From positions 744,001 to 808,000 of the forward strand of contig CAWKDD010000001.1 of the NCBI GenBank assembly GCA_963848335.1: a stretch of DNA of 64,000 nt, read 5' to 3'. Shown piece by piece: positions 37,859-47,406 of this stretch. A program made the translations under genes and the position numbers. Position 1 is the first letter of the stretch. Each line of letters starts with the position of its first letter. The notes under the pieces are model-generated. The model worked only from the letters and a program-made list of their open reading frames with translations, searched no databases and had not been told where the DNA came from. Source of the stretch: Chersky-840 sp963848335 (GTDB lineage Bacteria; Actinomycetota; Acidimicrobiia; Acidimicrobiales; UBA8190).

Positions 37859-39002
37859 ATGCCGGGGATGGGAACGTACCTTCAGACCAAGAACCCCGTG
37901 GTCTTGTCGGCGTTTCACGTCGCGCTCCTCCATCAACTGCTCGTCGTCTGTTTGGTCCTGGCGGTCCTGTCCGTGGTGTGGAACGTCCTGCGCACTACCC
38001 AGTACCGGCGTTCGGTGGCAGCGGGCTCGATCTCCGGTGCCCCTGCGACGCCCATGGTCGTCGCCGAGCCTCTTGCCCGTCGGGTCCTTCGGATCGGGTT
38101 CGGGCTGCTGTGGATCCTGGACGCGCTTCTCCAGCTCCAATCGGCGATGCCGCTCGGGCTTCCCTCCAGCGTGCTCCAACCGGCGGCGAGCTCGTCACCG
38201 GGCTGGGTCCAGCATGTCGTGAACTTCGGCGTGACGATCTGGAGCGACCATCCCGTCCAGGCCGCGGCGGCCGCGGTATGGCTCCAGCTCGGGGTGGGAG
38301 CCCTGCTGCTCCTGGCTCCTCGGGGCCGATGGTCACGGCTGGCCGGACTGGCGTCGGTGGGATGGGGACTCGTCGTCTGGGTCTTCGGCGAGGCGTTCGG
38401 AGGGATCTTCGGGGCAGGCTCGTCGTGGTTGTTCGGCATGCCGGGGGCGGTGCTCTTCTATTGTGCGGCGGGCGTGCTGGTGGCGCTTCCGGAACGGGCG
38501 TGGTCGAGCCCGAGGCTCGGGCGGCTGATCCTGCGGGTCATCGGCGTGTTCTTCGTGGGCATGGCGGTCCTCCAGGCCTGGCCGGGGCGGGGATTCTGGC
38601 AGGGCTCGGTGCCGGGTAGGAGCACGGGAACGCTCACTTCCATGGTGCGTTCCATGGCACAAACGGGTCAGCCCGGTGTGTTCGCGTCCACGCTCCGGGC
38701 TTTCGCCCGCTTCGACGCCTCGCACGGGTGGGCGGTCAACCTCGCCGTGGTGGTCCTCCTGGCCGCGACCGGGACGGCATTCTGCACGGCCACGGCACGT
38801 TTGGTCCGGCCGGCGCTCTACGTGGCGGTCGTCCTGTGCGCCGCCGATTGGGTCCTGGTCCAGGACCTCGGGTTCTTCGGGGGCGTGGGGACGGACCCCA
38901 ACAGCATGGTGCCCTTGGCGCTCGTGTTCGTCTCGGGCTACCTGGCCATCTCCCGGGTGCCAGTGCCGGTGCCGGTGCCGGTGCCGGTGCCGGTGCCGGT
39001 GA
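37859..39002 (+). CDS. Polytopic membrane protein at the head of the oxidase locus; 3' end uncertain
   Basis: About 380 residues with eight or more helices, opening MGTYLQTKNPVVLSAFHVALLHQ. Membrane blocks include LVVCLVLAVLSVVWNVL, IGFGLLWILDALLQL, LQLGVGALLLLAP, GWGLVVWVFGEAFGGIFG and ALVFVSGYLAI, with loops rich in Gly/Ser/Pro. I do not recognise the family. It is the first gene of a run with SCO1, a lipoprotein and CtaG, so a link to copper or oxidase assembly is possible. The C-terminus runs into a (GTGCCG) repeat giving PVPVPV. The frame then reads on for hundreds of codons over the SCO1 gene, which is not credible; a stop at 39002 (or 39081) in another frame is more likely. Confidence 0.65.
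38957..39000 (+). repeat. GTGCCG hexanucleotide repeat
   Basis: One GTGCCA unit and six perfect GTGCCG units at the 3' end of the membrane protein, encoding Val-Pro repeats, 42 bp before the SCO1 start. A likely place for sequencing or replication slippage. Confidence 0.85.
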
Positions 39003-39041
39003 ACCTCGCCGACGCGCCGGCGCCGACCGTGGTGGGACCGG

Positions 39042-39707
39042 GTGGCTCCGGGCTATCTCACCCGGGTCCTGGCCGCCATAGCCGCGGTCGCCGTGGTCCT
39101 CGTCGGCGCCATCCCCATGGCCGCCGCGTCGGCCAACCCCAACGCCGACCCGATCCTGGCCGAGGCGGTGGACGGGACACCGAACTTCGTCGACGTCCGA
39201 GCCCCGTCGTTCGACCTCGTCGACCAGAGGGGCCGGCCGGTGTCGTTGTCGGACCTCCAGGGGAAGACGGTGGCGCTCACCTTCCTCGACCCCGTATGCA
39301 CGTCGGACTGCCCCTTGATCGCGCAGGAATTCCGTGCCGCCAACTCGCTGCTCGGAGCCGACTCGAGCAAGGTCGTGTTCGCGGCCGTGGTGGCCAACCC
39401 GATCTACCGGACCACGGCGTTCACCAACGCCTTCGACCGGCAAGAGGGTCTGGAGCACATGCGCAACTGGCTGTTCCTCACCGGTTCGATCCCCGCTCTC
39501 GATCGGGTCTGGAACGATTACGGCGTCGAGGCCGACGTCGCCCCCGCAGGCTCCATGGTCGACCACAGCGATCTTGCCTACGTCATCGATGCCCGCGGTC
39601 GAACCCGCGAGGTGCTCAGTGCCGATCCCGGCGACGGCACGGCGGCGTCGTCCTCCTCGTTCTCGGTGTACCTGGAGAACGCGCTCCGACGCGTCATCAA
39701 CCAGTGA
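39042..39707 (+). CDS. SCO1/SenC-family copper chaperone, copy 1
   Basis: A 221-residue secreted thioredoxin-fold protein that inserts copper into the CuA centre of cytochrome oxidase. It has an export helix (VLAAIAAVAVVLVGAIPM), the copper-binding CTSDC (C86, C90) and the distal His in SMVDHSDLAYVID (H175). Start is GTG at 39042; a stop in the same frame at 39000-39002 rules out a longer protein. Its stop overlaps the next start by four bases. The neighbours (CtaG, subunits I-III) fit the role. Confidence 0.87.
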   Translation: MAPGYLTRVLAAIAAVAVVLVGAIPMAAASANPNADPILAEAVDGTPNFVDVRAPSFDLVDQRGRPVSLSDLQGKTVALTFLDPVCTSDCPLIAQEFRAANSLLGADSSKVVFAAVVANPIYRTTAFTNAFDRQEGLEHMRNWLFLTGSIPALDRVWNDYGVEADVAPAGSMVDHSDLAYVIDARGRTREVLSADPGDGTAASSSSFSVYLENALRRVINQ

Positions 39708-40864
39708 GGTGGACCAGGACCACGGGGCGTGCCGCGGGCATGGTGGTGTGTTCGGTGGCGGCACTCGGGTTGGTCGGCTGCTCGAGCTCCGCACCGGGGC
39801 CGGGCGCGGCCTCGCCCGTCGCCTCCGGGCCGATCAAGGCTCCGCTCAATGCCACGCTCACCATCGCCACCCCGACCGGCACCGGCACGGTGGCCGTGGT
39901 CCCCATGGGCATGCTCGGCGATCCGCTGAACACCTTCTGGCAGCTCTTCTTCCGGCCGGCGGGCGCCAGCCGGTGGGTGCTGGTGACCCCCCCCGGGGTG
40001 GCGGACAACGGCGGCCTGGTGCTGGCCCGGGATCCCGATCCGGCCACGGCGAATGCCGTGCTGGCGGGCTTCGAGCCGAGCCAGCACCTCGATTTCTCGC
40101 CCCTGGCCCTGAGCGGGAACCAGGGAGCCTCGTGGTCGCCGGGCCTCGTGTCCGAGGCTCTGGCTTCTGTCCCCGACGCCCTGTCGGCGTCCGCCACCGG
40201 CGGCCTGGTCGCTCTGGTGCGCACCGGGGGCGGTGCCGTGCTCCGCAGCGCAGGGAACATCTCGACGTGGACCGAGCTCGTCAGCCGGGATGCGCTCGCG
40301 TCGACGACGGCGGGCCGGTCCTGTGGCGCGGGCGATCTCAGCGCGGTGGCGCTCGTGCCCTCGGTGGGTGTGGAAGTGGGGACGACGTGCCGCGCCTCGG
40401 GAGTCGTGGGCATCTTCGGACGCCGCGCCGGCTCGTGGCACCTGGTCGGGCCCCGGCTTTCGGGCCAGTCGGGCCCGGCTCCGACACAGGTGCTGAGACT
40501 CGTCGACGCGGGAGCCACGACGAGCGCGCTCGTGGCTGTGGGCGCCAAGTCCGGAACGAATCTCGTGGCAGTGACCGCGACCGCCGGCGGGGCGTGGTCA
40601 CGTTCGCCGCCGCTCCCGTTGCGCCCGGGCACCCGGGTCGTCTCCACCGGGGTGGGGGCCGGGGGCGGGTACGTGGTGCTGGTCGGCGGGCCGAAGCGGT
40701 CATTGGCCCTCGACACCGAGACGGTTCCCGGGGGGGATTGGCAGGCGCGGCCCGCTCCGCCCCCCGGCACCGAGGCGGTGGCGGCCGGGGCCGACGGGGA
40801 GATCGACGCCCTGGGCGTGGCGTCCACCGTGTTCACGCGACTGGCGGCTCGACGCCTCGGGTAG
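39704..40864 (+). CDS. Secreted lipoprotein, probable beta-propeller, unknown function
   Basis: GTG at 39704 overlaps the SCO1 stop (GTGA), indicating translational coupling. The 386-residue precursor has a lipobox-like VAALGLVGC. The mature part alternates strands with repeated forms such as PLALSGNQGASWSPG, LVALVRTGGGAVL, ISTWTEL and LVAVTATAGGAWS, suggesting a BNR/YCF48-like propeller of about six blades. No catalytic residues are assigned. Its place between SCO1 and CtaG suggests an accessory role at the outer face of the membrane. Confidence 0.7.
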   Translation: MRWTRTTGRAAGMVVCSVAALGLVGCSSSAPGPGAASPVASGPIKAPLNATLTIATPTGTGTVAVVPMGMLGDPLNTFWQLFFRPAGASRWVLVTPPGVADNGGLVLARDPDPATANAVLAGFEPSQHLDFSPLALSGNQGASWSPGLVSEALASVPDALSASATGGLVALVRTGGGAVLRSAGNISTWTELVSRDALASTTAGRSCGAGDLSAVALVPSVGVEVGTTCRASGVVGIFGRRAGSWHLVGPRLSGQSGPAPTQVLRLVDAGATTSALVAVGAKSGTNLVAVTATAGGAWSRSPPLPLRPGTRVVSTGVGAGGGYVVLVGGPKRSLALDTETVPGGDWQARPAPPPGTEAVAAGADGEIDALGVASTVFTRLAARRLG

Positions 40865-40966
40865 CGTGGAGCAAGATCGGCGCTGTGACGGTGCCGATCC
40901 AGTTCGGTTCCTCCTCGTGAGCCCCTTGTCCGGCAGGATCTTGGCGCCCAGAGCCGGGGCGACGCG

Positions 40967-41884
40967 ATGTCGTACCTGACCGGGCACTGGTCCTTCGACC
41001 CGTTCCTCGTCGTGGTGGCCGTCGTGGTGCTCGCCCACGAGGTGGGACTCGCCCGACTGCGGGCGCGTTCGGACCCGGGGCGCACGAGCCGGAGGCGCTG
41101 GCGCTCGCTCGCCTTCTACGGGGGTCTTCTCTGCCTGCTGGTGGCGGTGGAGTCGCCCATCGACTACTGGTCGGACGACTACTTCTTCGTCCACATGATC
41201 GAGCACATCCTCATCTCGTTCTACGCCCCCATCCTGATCGTGGTGGGGGCGCCGTGGATCCCGCTGCTCTTCGCCTTGCCGGTGCGAGCGCGCCGCCGGC
41301 TCGGACGGGCCCTGCTGCTGAGCAGGCGCACCCGTGTGCTGCGGAGTGCCGGGCGGGTGGTGATGAACCGGTGGACGGCGCTGGTGGCGTTCAACGCGGC
41401 GATGGTGCTGTGGCACCTCCCCGTCCTGTTCGACTGGGCCGAGAGGAACCGGCTCGCGCACATCTGGCTCATGCACGGCAGCTTCCTCGTCACCGGCGTG
41501 CTGTTCTGGCTCCAGATCATCCCGTCGCACCCGATGCGGCCCCGCGCCTCGTTCGTCTGGCAGGCCGGGGCGATCATCGCCACGAACGTCGTGATGTTCG
41601 TGCTGGCCATGTCCCTGAGCATCTTCTCGAGCGCGTCGTGGTACTCGGTCTACGCGCACGTCCCGGGGGTGTCGTTGGCCCCCTTCGCCGACCAGCAGAT
41701 CGGGGCGGCCATCTTGTGGGTGTGCGGCGACTTCTGGGCCGTCCCGGCCCTCATCGTGGTGATCCGTCGGGCCATGGCCGAAGAAGGAGGGGTGTCGAAC
41801 CTCCTCGAGCGCCTGGTGCACCGACTCCCCGACGCCTCCCTGGCCCCCACAAAGGTCGTTGACGAGGGTCGATACCGGGCCTAG
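40967..41884 (+). CDS. ctaG: Cytochrome c oxidase assembly factor, caa3_CtaG family, copy 1
   Basis: A 305-residue polytopic protein of the CtaG type found in Gram-positive bacteria (different from CtaG/Cox11), needed for oxidase maturation. It shows the family pattern: HEVGLARLRAR, LLVAVESPIDYWSDDYFFVHMIEHILISFYAP, a mid-protein HLPVLFDWAERN, LMHGSFLVTGVLFWLQI and the final VHRLPD region. About seven helices. It precedes the oxidase structural genes, as expected. Confidence 0.87.
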   Translation: MSYLTGHWSFDPFLVVVAVVVLAHEVGLARLRARSDPGRTSRRRWRSLAFYGGLLCLLVAVESPIDYWSDDYFFVHMIEHILISFYAPILIVVGAPWIPLLFALPVRARRRLGRALLLSRRTRVLRSAGRVVMNRWTALVAFNAAMVLWHLPVLFDWAERNRLAHIWLMHGSFLVTGVLFWLQIIPSHPMRPRASFVWQAGAIIATNVVMFVLAMSLSIFSSASWYSVYAHVPGVSLAPFADQQIGAAILWVCGDFWAVPALIVVIRRAMAEEGGVSNLLERLVHRLPDASLAPTKVVDEGRYRA

Positions 41885-42010
41885 CGTCTCCTCCCGGGTG
41901 TCGGCTTGTCTGGTGCTGACAGGCACGTGCCCGTCGTCGAGGACAGCGACGAAGGGGGCTGTACGAACGTGAGCGCAGCCACTCCCATCCGGGGACCGGG
42001 GGCCTGAAGC

Positions 42011-42688
42011 ATGAGCCGCGGAGGGCGACTCGCCATCCTCGGCGTACTGCTGGCCGCGGCGGTGGGCCTGGTCGTGTTCACGGCCATGGCCTTCATCCGG
42101 ACCTCCCCGCCCACCGTCGACTTCACGGTCGGGCACCAGCCTGGGGCCCCCGTCGACATGACGCTGCAGACCGTGGGGTCGATCGGATTCGGACCCCACC
42201 CCACCTGGGTGTCGTATCTGACCCAGGACCCCAGCGGACAGTGGGTCCACACCACATTGTGGGACCTGCCCGCCCATACCCGGGTCAACGTCACGATCGA
42301 CCAGTACGACAGCGGCTCCCCCCTGCGCAACCAGCAGTGGGGCCAGGTCACGGGCACGATCGGCGACGACGCCTCGTTGAACGGCAACAGCTTCCAGGTC
42401 TACAACTCCAACGTGGGCAACGGGGTGGGGCACACCTTCGCCATTCCCACCTTGGGCATCAGCGTGCCGCTCGTGGGAATCTCGCCCACGGCCAAGAACC
42501 CGTGCAACGCCGCGCCCTGCACCACCAACTACGACCACGAGGTCATGAGGTTCTCCTTCACAACGCCGGGCCCCGGGCAGTACCCGTGGCAGTGTTTCGT
42601 CCCCTGCGGCCTGGGCTTTCTCTACGGCAACGGCGGCCCCATGCAGACGGTGGGGTACATGGGCGGATTCCTGAAGGTGGTGGCGTGA
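42011..42688 (+). CDS. Membrane-anchored cupredoxin-like protein of the oxidase locus
   Basis: A 225-residue protein with an N-terminal membrane anchor (LAILGVLLAAAVGLVVFTAMAF) and a beta-sandwich domain ending in YPWQCFVPCGLGFLYGNGGPMQT. The C-x3-C spacing recalls the CuA site of subunit II, but the His and Met of C-x3-C-x3-H-x2-M are not at the expected places. It may be a copper carrier, a degenerate subunit II paralogue or a structural subunit. The stop overlaps the start of subunit II by four bases, so the two are co-translated. Confidence 0.72.
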   Translation: MSRGGRLAILGVLLAAAVGLVVFTAMAFIRTSPPTVDFTVGHQPGAPVDMTLQTVGSIGFGPHPTWVSYLTQDPSGQWVHTTLWDLPAHTRVNVTIDQYDSGSPLRNQQWGQVTGTIGDDASLNGNSFQVYNSNVGNGVGHTFAIPTLGISVPLVGISPTAKNPCNAAPCTTNYDHEVMRFSFTTPGPGQYPWQCFVPCGLGFLYGNGGPMQTVGYMGGFLKVVA

Positions 42689-43620
42689 GCCCGGCGGCTG
42701 AGCCCCACCACTTCCGCCGCCTCATCGCCATATGGGTGGTGCTCTCGGTGGTGGCCGACCTCGTCTTCGCCTTCGCGGTCGGCCCGCACGTGCCTCCGGG
42801 GGCCATGACGTCGTCGGCCAGCGGCGCGCAGTTCGACTTCAACGTGCTCTTCCTGATCGCCTTCCCCGTCGTCCTGGCCGTTTGGGTCTACCTGGCCTAC
42901 GCCCTCATCGTGTGGCGGGGGTCGCGGGCCGGCGCGGCGGAACCCCACGGTGGCCCCCAGGCCCGTGGCCATGTGGGCATCCAGGTCGGCTGGATCGTGA
43001 CCACGACGGTGATCGTGCTCGGCGTCTTCGTCTTCGGCACCGTCGAGCTCATCGTGCCGGCCGGAGCCGGTGGCGGTGAGGGGCCGGACCCGGTGTGGAC
43101 CCCGACATCGCACGACGTGCTCCCCGTGCAGGTCATCGGCCAGCAGTGGGAGTGGACCTACCGGTACCCGACCTTCGGGGGGTTCGAGACCACCCACCTC
43201 ATGCTGCCCGCCGACACCACCATCGCGTTCCACGTCACCTCGCTCGACGTCATCCATGACTTCTGGGCCTATCAACTGGGAGTCAAGGCCGACGCCAACC
43301 CGTCCCAGGACAACGTGGCCTACACCACTACCAAGCAGACCGGGCAGTTCACCGTTCGCTGTGATGAGCTCTGCGGCCTGTGGCACGGGGCCATGTACGG
43401 CTTCGGCAACGTCCTCTCCAAGGCGCAGTTCTTCGTCTGGGCCCAGGACACCCAGCGCCAGAACGCGGCGAACACCAAGAACCTGCCGCCGTTCTCCTAC
43501 ACCTACGTCCCTGACGCCAACGGCTCCGACGGCGGCTACTACCCCGACAACGTCGACCCCTACAGCAACGTGGAGCAGTACGGCGCCACGAGCCCGTCCA
43601 AATCGAGTTCCACAGGCTAG
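42685..43620 (+). CDS. ctaC: Cytochrome c oxidase subunit II
   Basis: GTG at 42685 overlaps the upstream stop (GTGA). The 311-residue protein has an N-terminal helix, two further helices (LFLIAFPVVLAVWVYLAYAL; VGWIVTTTVIVLGVFVFGTV), the aromatic QQWEWTYRYP, and the CuA ligands H181 in VIHDFW, C216, C220, H224 and M227 in CDELCGLWHGAMYG. It accepts electrons from a cytochrome c and passes them to heme a. The domain ends shortly after CuA without a CxxCH motif, so this is an aa3-type rather than a caa3-type subunit. The tail is Ser/Tyr/Asn-rich. Confidence 0.94.
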   Translation: MSPAAEPHHFRRLIAIWVVLSVVADLVFAFAVGPHVPPGAMTSSASGAQFDFNVLFLIAFPVVLAVWVYLAYALIVWRGSRAGAAEPHGGPQARGHVGIQVGWIVTTTVIVLGVFVFGTVELIVPAGAGGGEGPDPVWTPTSHDVLPVQVIGQQWEWTYRYPTFGGFETTHLMLPADTTIAFHVTSLDVIHDFWAYQLGVKADANPSQDNVAYTTTKQTGQFTVRCDELCGLWHGAMYGFGNVLSKAQFFVWAQDTQRQNAANTKNLPPFSYTYVPDANGSDGGYYPDNVDPYSNVEQYGATSPSKSSSTG

Positions 43621-43637
43621 GAAGGACGACTGAAGGT

Positions 43638-45658
43638 ATGGCACTCGACATGCGTGCGTCGATCGGCGCCGAATCCTCGGGCGAGACCCCTCCCCCCGTC
43701 GCTCCTGCCCGGCGACGCCCGGGGTGGCTCGGCCCCAACCTGGGCCGGGCATTGGTCGGGGCGGTCGGCGGCTACGCCTTCGGCCACTGGGTCGGCAACC
43801 TCATCGCCGCGGGCTACCAGAACATCCAGGGCAGCGGCCAGAACGACGTCGCCACCGTGCTGGGCCTGTCCATCGGGGTGGTGGGCTGGCTGGCGGGGGC
43901 GGGGATGCTCGACTACCCACTGGCCAAGATCGTCGGGCGCGAGCCCCTGCCCCCAGCGCCCTCCAAGAGCTGGACCCGCTACTTCGGCCCGTCACTGGAC
44001 CACAAGGTCATCGGGCTGCAGTACGCCATCGTGGTGTTCCTCTTCCTGTTCACCGGCGGCCTGCTGGCCATGGCCATTCGCACCGAGCTGCTGAACCCGA
44101 CGAACCACATCATCGGCCCCGGCACCTACATCTCGGTGGTGAGCGAGCACGGCACGATCATGATGATGATGGCCTCGTCGATCGTCGTCGGTCCCCTCGG
44201 CAACTGGTTGGTGCCGCTCATGATCGGGTCGCGTCGCATGGCGTTCCCGCGCGTTGAGGCATTCTCGTTGTGGATCTTCGCCGCCGGATACCTGGTCATC
44301 TTGACGGCACTGCCCCTGGGTGGCTTCCAGACGGGCTGGACCGGGTATGCACCGCTGCAGACCCAGGCCTCGGGGGGGATGGACTCCTACCTGGTGGGCT
44401 TCGCCGTCATCGGCATCGGCATGATCTGCGCCGGGTTCAACCTCGCCGCCACCATCATCAACTACCGCGCCCCCGGTCTGAGCTGGGGTCGTCTGCCCAT
44501 CTTCGTGTGGTCGATCCTCGCCACCGCCGCTCTCCTCACGCTGGCCACCCCCACGCTGGTGGCGGCGGGGCTCTTCGGCGTGCTCGACCGCACCGCCCAG
44601 ACCGCCTTCTACGTGAACGAGCACGGCGGGAGCTCGTTCCTGTGGGAGAACCTCTTCTGGTTCTTCGGTCACCCCGAGGTCTACATCATGGCCCTTCCCG
44701 GCTTCGGCATCGTCGCCGAGATCCTGCCGGTGTTCACGCGAAAGCCGCTCTTCGGCTATCGAATTTCCGCCGCCGGCATGATGGGTGTGGCGTTGCTGTC
44801 GTTCTTCGTGTGGCAGCACCACCTCTTCCAGAGCGGGATCAATCCCGACATGCGCCCGCTGTTCATGCTCACCACCGAGCTCATCTCCATCCCGACGGGG
44901 TTCATCTTTCTCGTGGGCTTGGGCACGCTGTGGAAGGCGAAGATACGTTTCGAAGTGCCCATGCTCTTCGCATTGGCCATGTTCTTCAACTTCCTCATCG
45001 GCGGGATCACCGGAGTCTTCCTGTCCGACGTCCCTGTCGAACGTGACCGTGCACGGAAGCTTCTTCGTCCTGGCCCACTTCCACTACACGATCATGGGCG
45101 GCCTCGTGTTCGCCTTCTTCGGCGGCTTGTACTACTGGCTCCCGAAGATGACGGGGAAGACGATGAACAAACGGCTCGGGAAGTGGCATTTCTGGACCAT
45201 GTTCATCTTCTTCAACCTGACGTTCTTCCCCCTCTTCCTCGTCGGCCTGCTGGGCCAGCCCCGGCGCGTCTTCGAGTACGCCAAGAACCTCCAGGGACTG
45301 AACGACTTCTCGTCGGTGAGCGCCTTCCTCCTGGGCGCCTCGTTCCTGATCTTCATCGCCAACTTCGTGTGGTCGATCTTCATCGACCCCAAGCCCGCCC
45401 CGGCCAACCCCTGGCACTCGCGCGGGCTCGAGTGGCAGACCCCGGTGCCGGTGCCCGTTTACAACTTCGCCCGGATCCCGGTGGTGATGGCCGATCCGTA
45501 CCACTACGGCGAGGCCGACGCCCCGGCCGTGGCCGACCTCGGGCCCCCGCACCCTGGCCATGTCGGGGGCGGCTGCGCTGGATACGGCGGGGGCGCTCGG
45601 TTCCGACGCCGTCGCCGGCGAAGACGGATCTGCCGACCCGAGGCCACCGATCGCATGA
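43638..45658 (+). CDS. ctaD: Cytochrome c oxidase subunit I with N-terminal extension, two frameshifts
   Basis: Catalytic subunit of heme-copper oxidase. Conventional similarity starts near residue 121 (DHKVIGLQYAIVV). The first 120 residues are an extension with about two extra helices (GRALVGAVGGYAFGHWVGNL; VATVLGLSIGVVGWLAGAGM). Key residues: H171 (SEHGTIM, heme a ligand), H345-E347-Y349 in FGHPEVY (CuB His-Tyr pair), H394/H395 in WQHHLF (CuB). After a frame break near 45037 comes VHGSFFVLAHFHYTIMGG with the heme ligands. A second break near 45553 leads to the C-terminal TLAMSGAAALDTAGAL and a stop at 45658. That stop overlaps the next ATG (ATGA), which supports the reconstructed ending. 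Confidence 0.93.
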
Positions 45659-46340
45659 CCAGCGAACACGAGACCAGCAGCGACTTCATGGCGTACGAGG
45701 CCCCGGCGTTGATCGAGACGCCCGAGGAGATCGAGTACGAGATGCGGTCGGCCGAGGGTGCCATGTGGACCGGCGGGCGGCTCGCTGATAGCCATCGCCG
45801 CCTTCTTCTTCGCCTCGTTGGCCTTCGCCTACTTCTACCTGCGATCGACCAACAGCGAGAGCCTGTGGCGGCCCCACGACGTCACCGCACCCACCGGAAC
45901 GGGGGCCGCCATCTTCGCGCTGGTCCTGGCGGGCGCGCTGTTGAACGGGTACGGGACCTCCCGCCTGCGCAAGGGGGCGAGCGTCGACTGGCAGGTGGCG
46001 GGCTGGACCACCGTCCTCGGCGGGCTGATCGCGGTGGGGCTCCAGGTGTGGCAGCTGACCCAGCTGCCGTTCTTCCCCGGTTCGAGCGGGTACGCCTCGT
46101 GCTTCATCGGCTGGGCGGTGATGAACGTCGCCGTGCTCCTCATCGGCGTGTACTGGCTCGAGACGCTTGCTGGCCCGGTGGCTGCGGCTTCGCAGGGCGG
46201 TGACCGAGGACGGCGGGGCGTCGCGCTCGACGCTACCGGTGGCCCGATTGTTCCGGGCCAATCTCGAGGGGTGCTCGTACTTCTGGGGCTTCGTCGCCCT
46301 GGTGGAAGTGCTCTTCTGGCTCTTGTTCTACGTGATCTGA
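45655..46340 (+). CDS. ctaE: Cytochrome c oxidase subunit III, two frameshifts
   Basis: ATG at 45655 overlaps the subunit I stop. The N-terminal part (SSDFMAYEAPALIETPEEIE) is followed by a frame change near 45783 into a membrane block: IAAFFFASLAFAYFYLRS, TGAAIFALVLAGALLNGY, WTTVLGGLIAVGLQVWQL, AVMNVAVLLIGVYWLE. A second change near 46183 leads to LEGCSYFWGFVALVEVLFWLLFYVI and a stop at 46340. FAYFYLRS and the closing WxFxxLVEVxxW pattern fit subunit III. About five helices are predicted, as in short actinobacterial forms. It stabilises the subunit I/II core. Confidence 0.85.
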
Positions 46341-46430
46341 CCCGCGGTGACGTAGCATGGTGGCGCTCCCAGACGGTGTGCGATGCCACCCCGAGAACGG
46401 TGTCAGCGCTCCGACGAAAGGCGGTGGGTG

Positions 46431-46544
46431 ATGTTCGGCACCAACAGCCCCTTCGGGGCCCAGGCCCTCACCTTCGCCATCCCGATGGGGACCTTCGCCG
46501 TCGTGTGTCTGTGGGGCTTCTTCCAGCGTCGCCCGAACCGGTGA
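46431..46544 (+). CDS. 37-residue single-helix membrane peptide, candidate small oxidase subunit
   Basis: Short frame starting ATG at 46431 with a purine-rich AAGGCGG upstream. Product MFGTNSPFGAQALTFAIPMG continues into a hydrophobic TFAVVCLWGFF and ends QRRPNR, giving one membrane helix with positive residues inside. It sits between subunit III and a CtaG-like gene and is followed by a strong hairpin. Small single-helix subunits (subunit IV type) are common in bacterial oxidases, so that is the best guess. Confidence 0.55.
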   Translation: MFGTNSPFGAQALTFAIPMGTFAVVCLWGFFQRRPNR

Positions 46545-46550
46545 CATCGG

Positions 46551-46574
46551 CCGGGCCGCCGAGGAGCGGCCCGG
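46551..46574 (+). terminator. Strong GC hairpin after the oxidase genes
   Basis: CCGGGCCGC-CGAGGA-GCGGCCCGG is a perfect nine-base stem with a six-base loop, beginning six bases after the stop of the 37-residue peptide. No U-run follows. Likely a transcript end or stabiliser of the oxidase mRNA. Confidence 0.5.
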
Positions 46575-46586
46575 TGCACGGCCTAG

Positions 46587-47406
46587 CGTCTCGTCCCCCG
46601 GTCATCGTGGGCGCGTCTCGTCGAGGGGCACGTCTGGCCACGTCCGGCCTGGGCGGCGCTGGGCGTCGTCGTGGTCGTGGGGGCGCTGGTGCCACCGCTG
46701 TCCACCGAGGCCAGACGTCTCGAGGCTCTCGAGGCGCTGCAGTTCGCCCTGTTGGCGATGGTGGGGCCGGCACTGTTGGTCCTCGGCGCTCCGTGGCGGG
46801 TGTTGGGCCTGTCGGCTCCGGCCACCGGTGGGGCCGACAGCGAGGGGGTGGCCGTGCTCGAGCGGCCACGGGTCGCCGACCTCGTCGCGGCGGGCCGGCG
46901 TCGCCACCCCGAGCAGGCCCGCAGCCTCGGGTTCCTCGCCCTGGACACGGTGGTGGTGGTGGTGTGGCGCCTCCCCGTCAGCAGTCGACGCGCTGGCCCG
47001 CCACGGCTGGTTGTCGGTGGTCGAGGCCCTCACCCTGGTGGGGGCGGGAGCGGGGTTGTGGCTCGAGCTGATCGGGTCACCCCCCTTCGCCCCCCGCCTG
47101 GCCCGTCCCAAGCGCATCGCCCTCGCCGCCGTCGCCATGTGGACGATCTGGGTGACCGCCTATCTGGTGGGGCTGGCGCACGCGCCGGTGTACCGAGCCT
47201 ACGCCCACGTGCCCGGTGGCGCCCTCAGCGTGTGGGCGGACCAGGCCATCACCACCGGCGTGTTGTGGCTGACGGCGCTGTGCGCCTTTCTCCCCGTGAT
47301 CTTCTCGAACCTGGTGCTGTGGCTGCGAAGCGACGAGGACGCCGACGAGGCGCTGTACCGGCTGGTGCGCGACGACCGGCGGCGAACGGGGGAGGGCGCC
47401 GGGTGA
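46587..47406 (+). CDS. Second caa3_CtaG-like oxidase assembly protein, one frameshift; start uncertain
   Basis: Membrane protein of about 270 residues. The first frame gives WAALGVVVVVGALVPPLST, ALEALQFALLAMVGPALLVLGAPWRVLGL. After a frame break near 46968 the second gives VDALARHGWLSVVEALTLVGAGAGLWLELIGSPP, ALAAVAMWTIWVTAYLVGLAH, and VWADQAITTGVLWLTALCAFLPVIFSNLVLWLRS. The closing block (YAHVPGG ... ADQ ... CAF/GDF ... AVPALI-like) parallels that of CtaG at 40967-41884, so this is a diverged paralogue. The upstream in-frame stop is at 46584-46586. No good start codon follows it until about 46659, so the true start is unclear. Confidence 0.68.

Noticed and set aside
37859..40864. A single 1,001-codon protein
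   Set aside because: The middle third is out of frame with the SCO1 gene that clearly occupies 39042-39707. The two ends are a membrane protein and a separate lipoprotein that share a frame by chance.
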